From: Sediminibacterium ginsengisoli
GTDB taxonomy: Bacteria; Bacteroidota; Bacteroidia; Chitinophagales; Chitinophagaceae
Length of the DNA stretch: 9,924 nucleotides
Direction: 5' to 3'
NCBI GenBank assembly: GCA_943324415.2
Contig: CALPLN020000064.1
Span: 1 to 9,924, forward strand
The translations under genes were made by a program, and so were the position numbers. Shown piece by piece: positions 1 to 6,321 of the stretch. Position 1 is the first letter of the stretch, and every line of letters starts with the position of its first letter. A model generated the notes under the pieces. That model did not search any database. It was not told the DNA's origin and saw only the letters and a list, made by a program, of their open reading frames with translations.

Positions 1-647
1 TTGAAATCCGCAAAGAAATCGAAGTGATTCATAATTTTGTTGACTTAAAAAGATTCAATAAAAAACCATTGGCTGCTTTTAAGAAAGTCATTTCTGCGCA
101 CGATGAAAAAATTGTAGTGCATGCCTCCAACTTTAGAAAAGTAAAAAGAATAGAAGATGTGATGGAAATCTTTAAAAATATCCATGCAGCAACCCCTTCT
201 AAATTACTCATGGTGGGTGACGGCCCTGAGCGTCCTGTTGCAGAAGATTTAGCAAGACAATATGGTATTGAGGCTGATGTACGTTTTTTAGGCAAGCAAG
301 AGCAGATGGAAGATATTTTAGCGGTAAGTGATTTATTCTTGTTGCCTTCTGAATATGAAAGTTTTGGATTGGCCGCATTAGAAGCCATGGCTTCCAGTGT
401 GGTAGTGGTCAGCTCCAATGCAGGTGGATTAGGTGAAATTAATATTGACGGGAAAACAGGCTATACAGCCAATGTGGGCGATGTGGCAACCATGAGCGAA
501 AAAGCGATTTCCCTTTTGAAGGATGATGCCAAATTAAAAACCTTTAAGCACAATGCCTTAGAGCAAGCTAAATTGTTTGACATCCATCATATCATACCAA
601 TTTACGAAAAATTATACCGACGTTTTTGCAGAACAGGCGATTGCTAA
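1..647 (+). CDS. bshA: BshA-type glycosyltransferase (bacillithiol synthesis), 5' end outside the window
   Basis: C-terminal part of a GT-B fold, family 4 glycosyltransferase. The open frame enters from the left edge (codons from base 3), so the GTG at 24 is not the real start; the residues before it (EIRKEIEVIHNFVDL) match the inter-domain segment typical of BshA. Visible parts are the nucleotide-sugar domain start (KIVVHASNFRKVKR), the MVGDGPER turn, and the E-x7-E donor-binding motif (ESFGLAALE; glutamates at 357-359 and 381-383). A GGLGE segment stands where many relatives have GG-I/L-PE. BshA joins GlcNAc from UDP-GlcNAc to L-malate in the cytoplasm, the first step of bacillithiol synthesis. 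The C-terminus in this frame (YRRFCRTGDC) looks unnatural: the +1 frame from about 619 continues as DVFAEQAIANTIEF and stops at 699, so a one- or two-base indel near 615-621 is possible. Another GT4 enzyme cannot be fully excluded from a fragment. Confidence 0.8.
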   Translation, partial: EIRKEIEVIHNFVDLKRFNKKPLAAFKKVISAHDEKIVVHASNFRKVKRIEDVMEIFKNIHAATPSKLLMVGDGPERPVAEDLARQYGIEADVRFLGKQEQMEDILAVSDLFLLPSEYESFGLAALEAMASSVVVVSSNAGGLGEINIDGKTGYTANVGDVATMSEKAISLLKDDAKLKTFKHNALEQAKLFDIHHIIPIYEKLYRRFCRTGDC

Positions 648-693
648 TACCATTGAGTTCCAAGCATCCAGTTTAATGCATTCGTGTTGTAAA

Positions 694-1887
694 CTATAAA
701 GACTGTTCAATACTTTCTTTGATCTTCTGCACTGCAATTGCCAACTCTTCCATCGTAATACTCAATGGTGGCGCAATACGAATGCGGTCTTCAGCAAATA
801 AGAACCAATCCGTGATAACCCCATTCGCAACACAATTGGCCGCAATTTTTTTAGTTAATTCAGGAGTCACAAATTGTAAAGACATCCAAAGTCCTTTATA
901 TTGTTTATCAATGATTGCAGGATGTGTCAATGCTTCTACTAAATAAGTTTCTTTCTGTTTCACCTCGTTCATCCAGCCAGATTCAAGCAATACTTCTAAG
1001 CCTGCTTTACCTGCAGCACAGGTAACAGGGTTGCCACCAAATGTAGTGATATGGCCTAATACAGGATCATAAGTCAAAGTGCCCATCATAGCAGGCGAAC
1101 TAATGAATGCCCCTAAAGGCAATCCTGCACCCAAGGCTTTCCCTGTCAATAATATATCAGGTATCACCCCATATTGTTCGAAAGCAAATAAAGTTCCTGT
1201 TCTACCAAAACCAGATTGAATTTCATCAAATATTAACAAAATACAAAGTGCATCACATTTGGCTCTTAACGCTTTTAACCAAGCTGCAGATGCAGCAGTC
1301 ACCCCCGTTTCTGCTTGTACTGGTTCTACAATCACGCAGGCAACATGATGATCGATCAATTCAATGTCCTCCAAATGATTGTAACGCAAGTGCATAATAT
1401 CAGGCAATAATGGTCGGTAAGCATTTCTAAAATATTCATCTCCCATAACACTCAAAGCACCTTGTGTACTTCCGTGATAAGCTCCATCAAACGCAATGAT
1501 TCTTGTACGTTTTGTAACACGCTTTGCTAATTTCATAGCACCCTCTGCCGCCTCTGCACCACTATTGGTAAAATAAATGGATTGCAAATTTTCAGGCAAT
1601 AATGACAACAAGGTTTGCGCATATTGCACCTGAGGCGATTGAATGAATTCACCATACACAATCACATGCATGTATTGTTTGATCTGCTGTTCTATCGCAG
1701 CAATGACTTTTGGATGACTATGTCCAATATTACAAACACTAAACCCAGCAATTAAATCGATATAAGATTTTCCAGCTGTATCATAAATATACACGCCCTC
1801 TGCACGCTCCACTTCGATCCCAATTGGCTTAGGCGATGTTTGTGCTAAATGTTGTAAAAAAAATTGTCTATTGTTTAATCTGGACAT
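694..1887 (-). CDS. Class III PLP-dependent aminotransferase (ornithine/acetylornithine type)
   Basis: A 397-residue fold-type I, class III aminotransferase of normal length. The PLP lysine is K250 in LLTGKALGAGLPLGAF, the aspartate that pairs with the pyridine nitrogen is D221 in FDEIQSGFGRTG, and the phosphate-binding NSGAEA segment lies near residues 108-113. E193 in PVQAETGV corresponds to the glutamate that controls substrate switching in ornithine and GABA aminotransferases, and the RIRIAPPL segment near residue 370 is typical of the subgroup. These support omega-amino-acid to 2-oxoglutarate transfer, but the substrate (ornithine, acetylornithine, lysine or other) cannot be read from the sequence, and no arginine or lysine pathway gene lies beside it. 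I chose ATG 1887 (MSRLNNRQFF) over in-frame ATGs at 1932 and 1917, because the extra residues are unlike the family and those starts would overlap or abut the divergent gene's start. It converges on bshA; if bshA is read through its +1 frame the two genes overlap by 6 nt. Confidence 0.88.
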   Translation of the reverse strand: MSRLNNRQFFLQHLAQTSPKPIGIEVERAEGVYIYDTAGKSYIDLIAGFSVCNIGHSHPKVIAAIEQQIKQYMHVIVYGEFIQSPQVQYAQTLLSLLPENLQSIYFTNSGAEAAEGAMKLAKRVTKRTRIIAFDGAYHGSTQGALSVMGDEYFRNAYRPLLPDIMHLRYNHLEDIELIDHHVACVIVEPVQAETGVTAASAAWLKALRAKCDALCILLIFDEIQSGFGRTGTLFAFEQYGVIPDILLTGKALGAGLPLGAFISSPAMMGTLTYDPVLGHITTFGGNPVTCAAGKAGLEVLLESGWMNEVKQKETYLVEALTHPAIIDKQYKGLWMSLQFVTPELTKKIAANCVANGVITDWFLFAEDRIRIAPPLSITMEELAIAVQKIKESIEQSL

Positions 1888-1921
1888 TCGGTATAAATTG
1901 CAGTACAAAAGTCGCATTTTT
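1888..1921. promoter_or_regulatory. Short divergent promoter region, weak boxes
   Basis: Only 34 nt separate the aminotransferase start (minus, 1887) from the carbonic-anhydrase-like start (plus, 1922). On the minus strand GACTTTTG (1906-1913) matches five of the six fixed positions of the Bacteroidota -7 box TAnnTTTG and lies 18 nt before the ATG. On the plus strand TATAAATTG (1892-1900), with TTG at 1871-1873 18 nt upstream, is a poorer match. Promoters must sit here or within the two coding starts, but these exact boxes are tentative. Confidence 0.25.
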
Positions 1922-2488
1922 ATGGCAACCATACTACCTGTTAACGGAAAAGAACCTCAAATAGGTGAAAATTGTTTTATTGCACCCAATGCTACCATCG
2001 TAGGTGAAGTCAGCATGGGAGCTGATTGTTCAGTTTGGTTCAATGCTGTGATTCGTGGAGATGTGCATTTTATTAAAATGGGCGATAAAGTGAATGTACA
2101 AGATGGGGCAATCATCCATTGTACCTATCAAAAACATCCTACCACTATTGGGAACAATGTGTCCATTGGCCACAATGCCATGGTACACGGTTGTACGATA
2201 CATGACAAGGTATTAATTGGTATGGGTAGTATTGTAATGGATGCCTGTGTGGTAAACTCCAACGCCATCATCGCAGCTGGTGCAGTTGTTTTAGAGGGAA
2301 CGATTGTGGAAGCCGGTAGTATTTATGCTGGTGTGCCTGCAAAAAAAGTAAAGATGGTCTCTGAAGAATTAATTCATGGGGAGATCAATCGCATCTCCAA
2401 TAATTATGTCAAGTATGCTTCCTGGTTTAGTGAACATAATGATGCACCTAAATCAGCTACAAATCCTGTCAAACCTGGAACAATCTAA
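1922..2488 (+). CDS. Gamma-carbonic anhydrase family (YrdA/PaaY-like) hexapeptide protein
   Basis: A 188-residue left-handed beta-helix protein of the gamma-class carbonic anhydrase-like family, normally a cytoplasmic trimer with metal sites between subunits. Hexapeptide repeats run from about residue 13 to 140. The three expected metal ligands are H66 (IIHCTY), H84 and H89 (SIGHNAMVHG), and the conserved partners R45 and D47 (NAVIRGD) and Q60 (VNVQDG) are present. The acidic loop that carries the proton-shuttle glutamate in the archaeal enzyme Cam is not visible, as in most bacterial YrdA-type members, so carbonic anhydrase activity is not assured. The family also includes proteins with thioesterase-like or unknown roles. 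ATG 1922 (MATILPVNGK) gives the usual N-terminus; an upstream TTG at 1871 would lie inside the divergent gene. The stop overlaps that of rsgA (2485-2488, tail to tail). Confidence 0.87.
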   Translation: MATILPVNGKEPQIGENCFIAPNATIVGEVSMGADCSVWFNAVIRGDVHFIKMGDKVNVQDGAIIHCTYQKHPTTIGNNVSIGHNAMVHGCTIHDKVLIGMGSIVMDACVVNSNAIIAAGAVVLEGTIVEAGSIYAGVPAKKVKMVSEELIHGEINRISNNYVKYASWFSEHNDAPKSATNPVKPGTI

Positions 2489-3411
2489 TATTTTTTATCT
2501 TCGATGCCATGCCATAAGTCGACATAGCTAAAAAAACGTGCTTCAGAAATCAAGCCTTTCTCCACTGCAGCTTTCACTGCACAGCCTGGCTCATTAATAT
2601 GTTGGCAATTATTGAATTGACATCCATCCATTCTTGCCCTCATTTCTGGAAAATATTGTGCCAATTCTTCTTTCGCTAAATTCACCAATCCTAATTCACG
2701 CATGCCCGGCGTATCAATCACAGCGCCTCCTCCAGGGTAATCATACATTTGCGCAAATGTGGTGGTATGCATCCCTTTGCCACTCCATCCACTTACTTCC
2801 TGCGTGGTTAAATCTAGATGAGGAAACAAATAATTAATTAAAGAGGATTTGCCCACCCCACTATGTCCACTCACTAAAGTCGTTTTGTTTTTCAACAACT
2901 GATCCAATGGTTCAAGTCCAATTTTCTGTTCGATACTGATTAACAAAACTTGGTACCCTACTGCTTCATACATCGCCTTTAATTCGGCATACCTCTCTAG
3001 CTCCTCAGGCCCATATAAATCTGCTTTGTTAAACACAATGATCGCAGGAATATGAAAGGCTTCACAAGAAACCAAAAAACGGTCTATAAAACCTTGTGAG
3101 GTTTTTGGAGATTTTAAAGTTGCCAATAAAATGGATTGATCCATATTGGACGCAATAATGTGTTGTTGTCTTTTATTATGAGGAGACTGCCTTGCCACAT
3201 AATTGTCTCTTTCTAGGATTTGGTGGATCATGACCGCCTGCTCTGCATCTTCCTCCATAGCACACTCTACCCAATCGCCCACCGCAATTGGATTGGTAGA
3301 AGTGATGGCATCCAATTTAATCACCCCCTTAATTCGGGCTTGACAAAATTGACCATTTTCCAGCTTTAAGCTGTACCAACTACCAGTAGATTTATAGATC
3401 CTCGCTTTCAT
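2485..3411 (-). CDS. rsgA: RsgA, small ribosomal subunit biogenesis GTPase
   Basis: A 308-residue circularly permuted GTPase that acts in late 30S subunit maturation. Domains in order: an N-terminal OB-fold (about residues 1-75, with VGDWVEC), then the GTPase domain in permuted order, G4 first (NKAD, 128-131), then the P-loop G1 (GHSGVGKSS, 182-190), the switch I/G2 segment (GKGMHTTT, 211-218) and G3 (DTPG, 233-236). The C-terminal zinc-binding site has ligands C264, C269, H271 and C277. Everything expected is present and the length is normal. The start at 3411 gives MKARIYKSTG, which runs straight into the OB-fold. The gene is divergent from ubiE across a 48-nt spacer and convergent with the carbonic-anhydrase-like gene, with stop codons sharing the CTAA at 2485-2488, so no separate terminator fits between them. 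Confidence 0.95.
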   Translation of the reverse strand: MKARIYKSTGSWYSLKLENGQFCQARIKGVIKLDAITSTNPIAVGDWVECAMEEDAEQAVMIHQILERDNYVARQSPHNKRQQHIIASNMDQSILLATLKSPKTSQGFIDRFLVSCEAFHIPAIIVFNKADLYGPEELERYAELKAMYEAVGYQVLLISIEQKIGLEPLDQLLKNKTTLVSGHSGVGKSSLINYLFPHLDLTTQEVSGWSGKGMHTTTFAQMYDYPGGGAVIDTPGMRELGLVNLAKEELAQYFPEMRARMDGCQFNNCQHINEPGCAVKAAVEKGLISEARFFSYVDLWHGIEDKKY

Positions 3412-3417
3412 GAAAAA

Positions 3418-3447
3418 CGAAGATAATCAAAGCATCCACAAAATCAA
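3418..3447 (-). promoter_or_regulatory. Putative rsgA promoter (TTG-N19-TATCTTCG)
   Basis: Reading the minus strand, TTG (3445-3447) is followed after 19 nt by TATCTTCG (3418-3425), one mismatch from the Bacteroidota -7 box TAnnTTTG, ending 6 nt before the rsgA ATG. The spacing fits the known -33/-7 arrangement. This is motif matching only; the predicted leader would be very short. Confidence 0.35.
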
Positions 3448-3455
3448 TATCTTTG
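3448..3455 (+). promoter_or_regulatory. Perfect TAnnTTTG -7 box directly before ubiE
   Basis: TATCTTTG matches the Bacteroidota -7 consensus TAnnTTTG at all fixed positions and ends 4 nt before the ubiE ATG (3460). No clear TTTG -33 box is seen upstream. Since transcription in this phylum starts only a few bases after this box, the mRNA would begin at or very near the start codon. It would drive the five-gene run that starts with ubiE. Confidence 0.5.
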
Positions 3456-3459
3456 CCTT

Positions 3460-4203
3460 ATGAGTCAATACGAACACGATAAAATAGTACCGTATGCAGC
3501 AAGTAATGCTGCCAAAAAAGAGCAAGTAGCAACTATGTTTGATCATATCGCTAAAAGATATGATTTCTTAAACCGATTTTTAAGCTTGGGCATCGACCAA
3601 GGATGGCGTAAGAAAGCCATTGCCTATTTTGGTCAACAAAAAATCAACCATTTATTAGATATAGCCACCGGCACAGCAGATATGGCATTGATGGCACAAA
3701 AAACGATTGCTCCAGTTAAAATTACTGGTATTGATATTTCAGAAGGCATGATGCAGTATGGTAGAATCAAAATTGCAGATAAAGGACTCAGCGATCGCAT
3801 TCAATTGATCACGGGCGATAGCACAGCTATCCCTTTTGAAGATCAAACATTTGATGCAGCAATGGTGGCTTTTGGTGTTCGTAACTTTGCCAATTTAGAA
3901 AAAGGATTAAGTGAAATTTATAGGGTCTTACAGCCTGGAAGTAAATTGGTCATTCTTGAGTTTTCTCAACCAAGTAGTTTTTGGTTCAAACCAATTTATC
4001 AATTCTATATGAATTGGGTTACCCCTACTATCGGTAAATTATTTTCAGGCAATAGAGCGGCATATCAATATCTAAATGATAGTGTCATTGCATTTCCAGA
4101 GGGAGCAGCTTTTATAAACATCTTTGAACAAGTGGGTTTTAAACAAGTCATTCAGAAAAAATTAACCTTAGGTATATGCAGTATTTATTGCGGAATAAAA
4201 TAA
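3460..4203 (+). CDS. ubiE: UbiE/MenG, demethylmenaquinone C-methyltransferase
   Basis: A 247-residue class I SAM-dependent methyltransferase of the UbiE/COQ5 family. The N-terminal MFDHIAKRYDFLNRFLSLG block (residues 26-44), SAM motif I LDIATGTAD (66-74), the acidic motif II region GIDISEGMM (90-98), the DSTAIPFEDQTFD segment (120-132) and the family signature AFGVRNF (137-143) are all present, followed by EIYRVLQPG and the C-terminal GNRAAYQYLNDSV segment. In Bacteroidota, which normally use menaquinone, the enzyme (also called MenG) performs the last step of menaquinone synthesis, methylating demethylmenaquinone at the membrane surface; a ubiquinone role is unlikely. The start at 3460 sits 4 nt after a perfect -7 box and is probably the first codon of the transcript. 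The 3' end overlaps porT by 28 nt in another frame, suggesting translational coupling. Confidence 0.94.
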   Translation: MSQYEHDKIVPYAASNAAKKEQVATMFDHIAKRYDFLNRFLSLGIDQGWRKKAIAYFGQQKINHLLDIATGTADMALMAQKTIAPVKITGIDISEGMMQYGRIKIADKGLSDRIQLITGDSTAIPFEDQTFDAAMVAFGVRNFANLEKGLSEIYRVLQPGSKLVILEFSQPSSFWFKPIYQFYMNWVTPTIGKLFSGNRAAYQYLNDSVIAFPEGAAFINIFEQVGFKQVIQKKLTLGICSIYCGIK

Positions 4204-4970
4204 GCTATTTATTGATTGGCTTATGTATAAGCAGTGCTGCACTAGCACAAAGAGACGAGGTGTTTCAACCAGACCACGACGATCTTCCCTATTATTTTGG
4301 TATGAGCATTGGCTTTAGCAATAACTATTTAGCGTTCAATAGAGCAAATCGTTTTCTTGCTTCTGTCTCCCCCTCAAGTACGGTCGATCCTTATAGTATC
4401 GTTGAAATCAATCCAATCAACAACCTCTACTACAATCTTGGACTTGTAGGCACTTTAAGATTAACAAAACATGTTTTACTAAGAGCCAACCCAACTTTAT
4501 TAATCATTGGTACAAAAAATGTGATTGATTTTAAGATTAAGCAGACGCCCACATTAAGCCAAAAATTAAATGTATCCTCTAGTATCATTCATCTTCCGGT
4601 TGCATTTAAGTTTCAATCAGATAGATACAACGGATTTAGATATGCCAATTTAATGCGTCACTATTTATTGGTGGGAGGTAAATTTGACTTTGATTTAGCG
4701 AGCAATAAAGCAGGAAAAATCACAACCCCTTCTACGGGCATCTCTGTATTACCTAATACCTACCCAAGTGTACTGAGCGGTACCGATATGGGCGCTGAAA
4801 TTGGCGTAGGCTTAAGTTTTTATTTAAGATATGCCACCATTTCACCTGAAGTTAAATTCAGTTATGGACTAAAGGACTTGCATCGATTAAATAGTACTTA
4901 TCCCTTAATGAATAACCTAGATAAAGCAACTTCAAATTTTGTGTACTTCACCATTCATATAGAAAATTAA
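4176..4970 (+). CDS. porT: PorT/SprT-type outer membrane beta-barrel protein (type IX secretion)
   Basis: A 264-residue exported protein. A signal peptide is clear: basic R6/K8, hydrophobic core about 9-22, and likely signal peptidase I cleavage after ALA (A24/Q25); C17 is not in a lipobox. The mature part has alternating beta-strand segments ending in aromatic residues, consistent with a small outer membrane barrel. From memory of the family, several blocks resemble PorT/SprT: the LPYYFGMSIGF start, the RANPTLLI strand, PVAFKFQSDR, the FDFDLASNK strand, and near the end ISPEVKFSYGLKDL. PorT is needed for type IX secretion and gliding in Bacteroidota; its exact role is not settled. Position directly behind ubiE, overlapping its last 28 nt, matches an arrangement I recall from other Bacteroidota. 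A generic barrel protein of the same fold is the main alternative. Confidence 0.82.
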   Translation: MQYLLRNKISYLLIGLCISSAALAQRDEVFQPDHDDLPYYFGMSIGFSNNYLAFNRANRFLASVSPSSTVDPYSIVEINPINNLYYNLGLVGTLRLTKHVLLRANPTLLIIGTKNVIDFKIKQTPTLSQKLNVSSSIIHLPVAFKFQSDRYNGFRYANLMRHYLLVGGKFDFDLASNKAGKITTPSTGISVLPNTYPSVLSGTDMGAEIGVGLSFYLRYATISPEVKFSYGLKDLHRLNSTYPLMNNLDKATSNFVYFTIHIEN

Positions 4971-4980
4971 AATACTTGGT

Positions 4981-6321
4981 ATGTCAAACTACTTAATTAA
5001 AAACACCACCATCGTGAACGAAGGCCGTCGTTTTGTTGGGGACCTGTTAATCAAAAACGGAAGAATAGAAAAGATAGCAAGTCATATTGAAACACCCTAT
5101 GAGGTTCAAGAGATAGATGGATCAGGTCAATTTCTTTTGCCTGGTGCAATAGATGACCAAGTACATTTTAGAGAACCAGGATTGACCCATAAAGCCAATA
5201 TTTATACTGAAGCAAAGGCAGCTGTAGCAGGTGGCGTGACGAGTTTTATGGAAATGCCCAATACCAATCCCCCCGTTTTTACACAGACGCTCTTAGAAGA
5301 TAAATATCAGATAGCAGCATCCAACGCACTTGCTAACTATTCCTTTTTCATGGGTACTTCGCAAGATAACGTAGAGGAAATATTAAAGACCAATGCCAAA
5401 AAAAATGAAGTTTGTGGTATTAAAATATTCATGGGATCTTCTACAGGAAATTTATTAGTAGACAACCCTATTGTGTTAGAACGCATATTTGAAGGATCCG
5501 AATTATTGATTGCCACACATTGTGAGGAGGAGTCGGTCATTAAAAAGAATAAAGCTGCTCTAGAGGCAAGCAAGGCAATTTTAGAACCAAGTGACCATCC
5601 CATCATCAGAGATGTGGATGCTTGTTTTGAATCCTCTTTTAAAGCCATTCAATTGGCTAAGAAATTTGATACAAGATTGCACATATTGCATATCAGCACC
5701 GCAAAAGAGTTGCAACTGTTTTCAAACTTAATGCCATTGGCAGAAAAAAGAATCACTTCCGAAGTTTGTGTACATCATTTACATTTTACAGCAGACGATT
5801 ATCCTGCCAAGGGTAATTTAATTAAATGCAATCCCGCTATTAAATCAGCAGAAAACAGAACCGCTTTATGGGAAGGTTTATTGAATGACCAATTAGATGT
5901 CATTGCAACAGATCACGCGCCACATACTTGGGAAGAAAAGCAAGAAGCCTATGCGCATGCGCATGCTGGCTTGCCTTTGGTTCAACATAGCGTGATGCTG
6001 ATGTTGAAATATGTACAGGAGGGGAAACTTAGCATGGAAAAAATGGTAGAAAAAATGAGCCATGCTGTTGCTACTTGTTTTCAAATTAAAGAAAGAGGAT
6101 TTATTAGAGAAGGTTATTTTGCAGATCTAGTACTCGTAAAAGAATTGCCTTATACCGTCACTAAGGATAATGTTTTATACAAATGTGGATGGAGCCCTTT
6201 AGAAGGCACTCAATTTCCTTATAGTATAGAATCTACTTTTGTCAATGGCCACCTAGTATACCATCAAGGCCAGTTCAATGAAGCACAAAAAGGAAGCAGG
6301 ATGCAGTTTACAAGAAGTTAA
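4981..6321 (+). CDS. pyrC: Dihydroorotase, Bacteroidota type (amidohydrolase superfamily)
   Basis: A 446-residue cyclic amidohydrolase, normal length for the class. Dihydroorotase reversibly cyclises carbamoyl-aspartate to dihydroorotate, the third step of pyrimidine synthesis. The N-terminal strand domain leads to the metal motif DDQVHFREPG (residues 58-67), followed by the MPNTNPP segment (92-98), K148 in CGIKIFMGSS (probable carboxylated bridging lysine, as in hydantoinases and allantoinases), H180 in ATHCEEE, H237 in LHILHIST and D311 in ATDHAPH. The first histidine of the usual D-x-H-x-H motif is replaced by Q60; I recall the same DDQVHFREPG in the Porphyromonas protein, so this seems to be a lineage trait rather than damage. 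The REPG and MPNTNPP blocks favour dihydroorotase over allantoinase. It starts 10 nt after porT, and its stop directly touches the next start codon. Confidence 0.83.
   Translation: MSNYLIKNTTIVNEGRRFVGDLLIKNGRIEKIASHIETPYEVQEIDGSGQFLLPGAIDDQVHFREPGLTHKANIYTEAKAAVAGGVTSFMEMPNTNPPVFTQTLLEDKYQIAASNALANYSFFMGTSQDNVEEILKTNAKKNEVCGIKIFMGSSTGNLLVDNPIVLERIFEGSELLIATHCEEESVIKKNKAALEASKAILEPSDHPIIRDVDACFESSFKAIQLAKKFDTRLHILHISTAKELQLFSNLMPLAEKRITSEVCVHHLHFTADDYPAKGNLIKCNPAIKSAENRTALWEGLLNDQLDVIATDHAPHTWEEKQEAYAHAHAGLPLVQHSVMLMLKYVQEGKLSMEKMVEKMSHAVATCFQIKERGFIREGYFADLVLVKELPYTVTKDNVLYKCGWSPLEGTQFPYSIESTFVNGHLVYHQGQFNEAQKGSRMQFTRS

Noticed and set aside
29..418. Open minus-strand frame opposite bshA.
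   Set aside because: Its translation has no recognisable domain and low-complexity Ser/Leu composition, while the plus strand shows clear glycosyltransferase motifs; it is an antisense shadow.
670..695. AGTTTA/TAAACT inverted repeat between bshA and the aminotransferase gene as a terminator.
   Set aside because: Only six AT-rich pairs around a 14-nt loop and no T-tract on either strand; too weak to call.
1107..1397. Open plus-strand frame opposite the aminotransferase gene.
   Set aside because: No family features and no start signal; the opposite strand carries the complete PLP-binding motifs, so it is a shadow frame.
2489..2497. T-tract after the carbonic-anhydrase-like gene as an intrinsic terminator.
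   Set aside because: The TTTTTT run encodes part of the rsgA C-terminus and no stable GC-rich stem precedes it.
4176..4252. PorT as a lipoprotein because of Cys17 in the signal region.
   Set aside because: The residue before the Cys is Leu, which does not fit a lipobox; the ALA/Q cleavage site at residues 24/25 is a better fit.
5337..5648. Open minus-strand frame opposite pyrC.
   Set aside because: Lies fully within the conserved core of dihydroorotase and has no recognisable protein features or promoter.
5951..5964. Perfect 14-nt palindrome ATGCGCATGCGCAT inside the dihydroorotase gene.
   Set aside because: It encodes alternating Ala-His residues in a loop of the enzyme that appears variable between species; there is no second copy in the window and no regulatory context.
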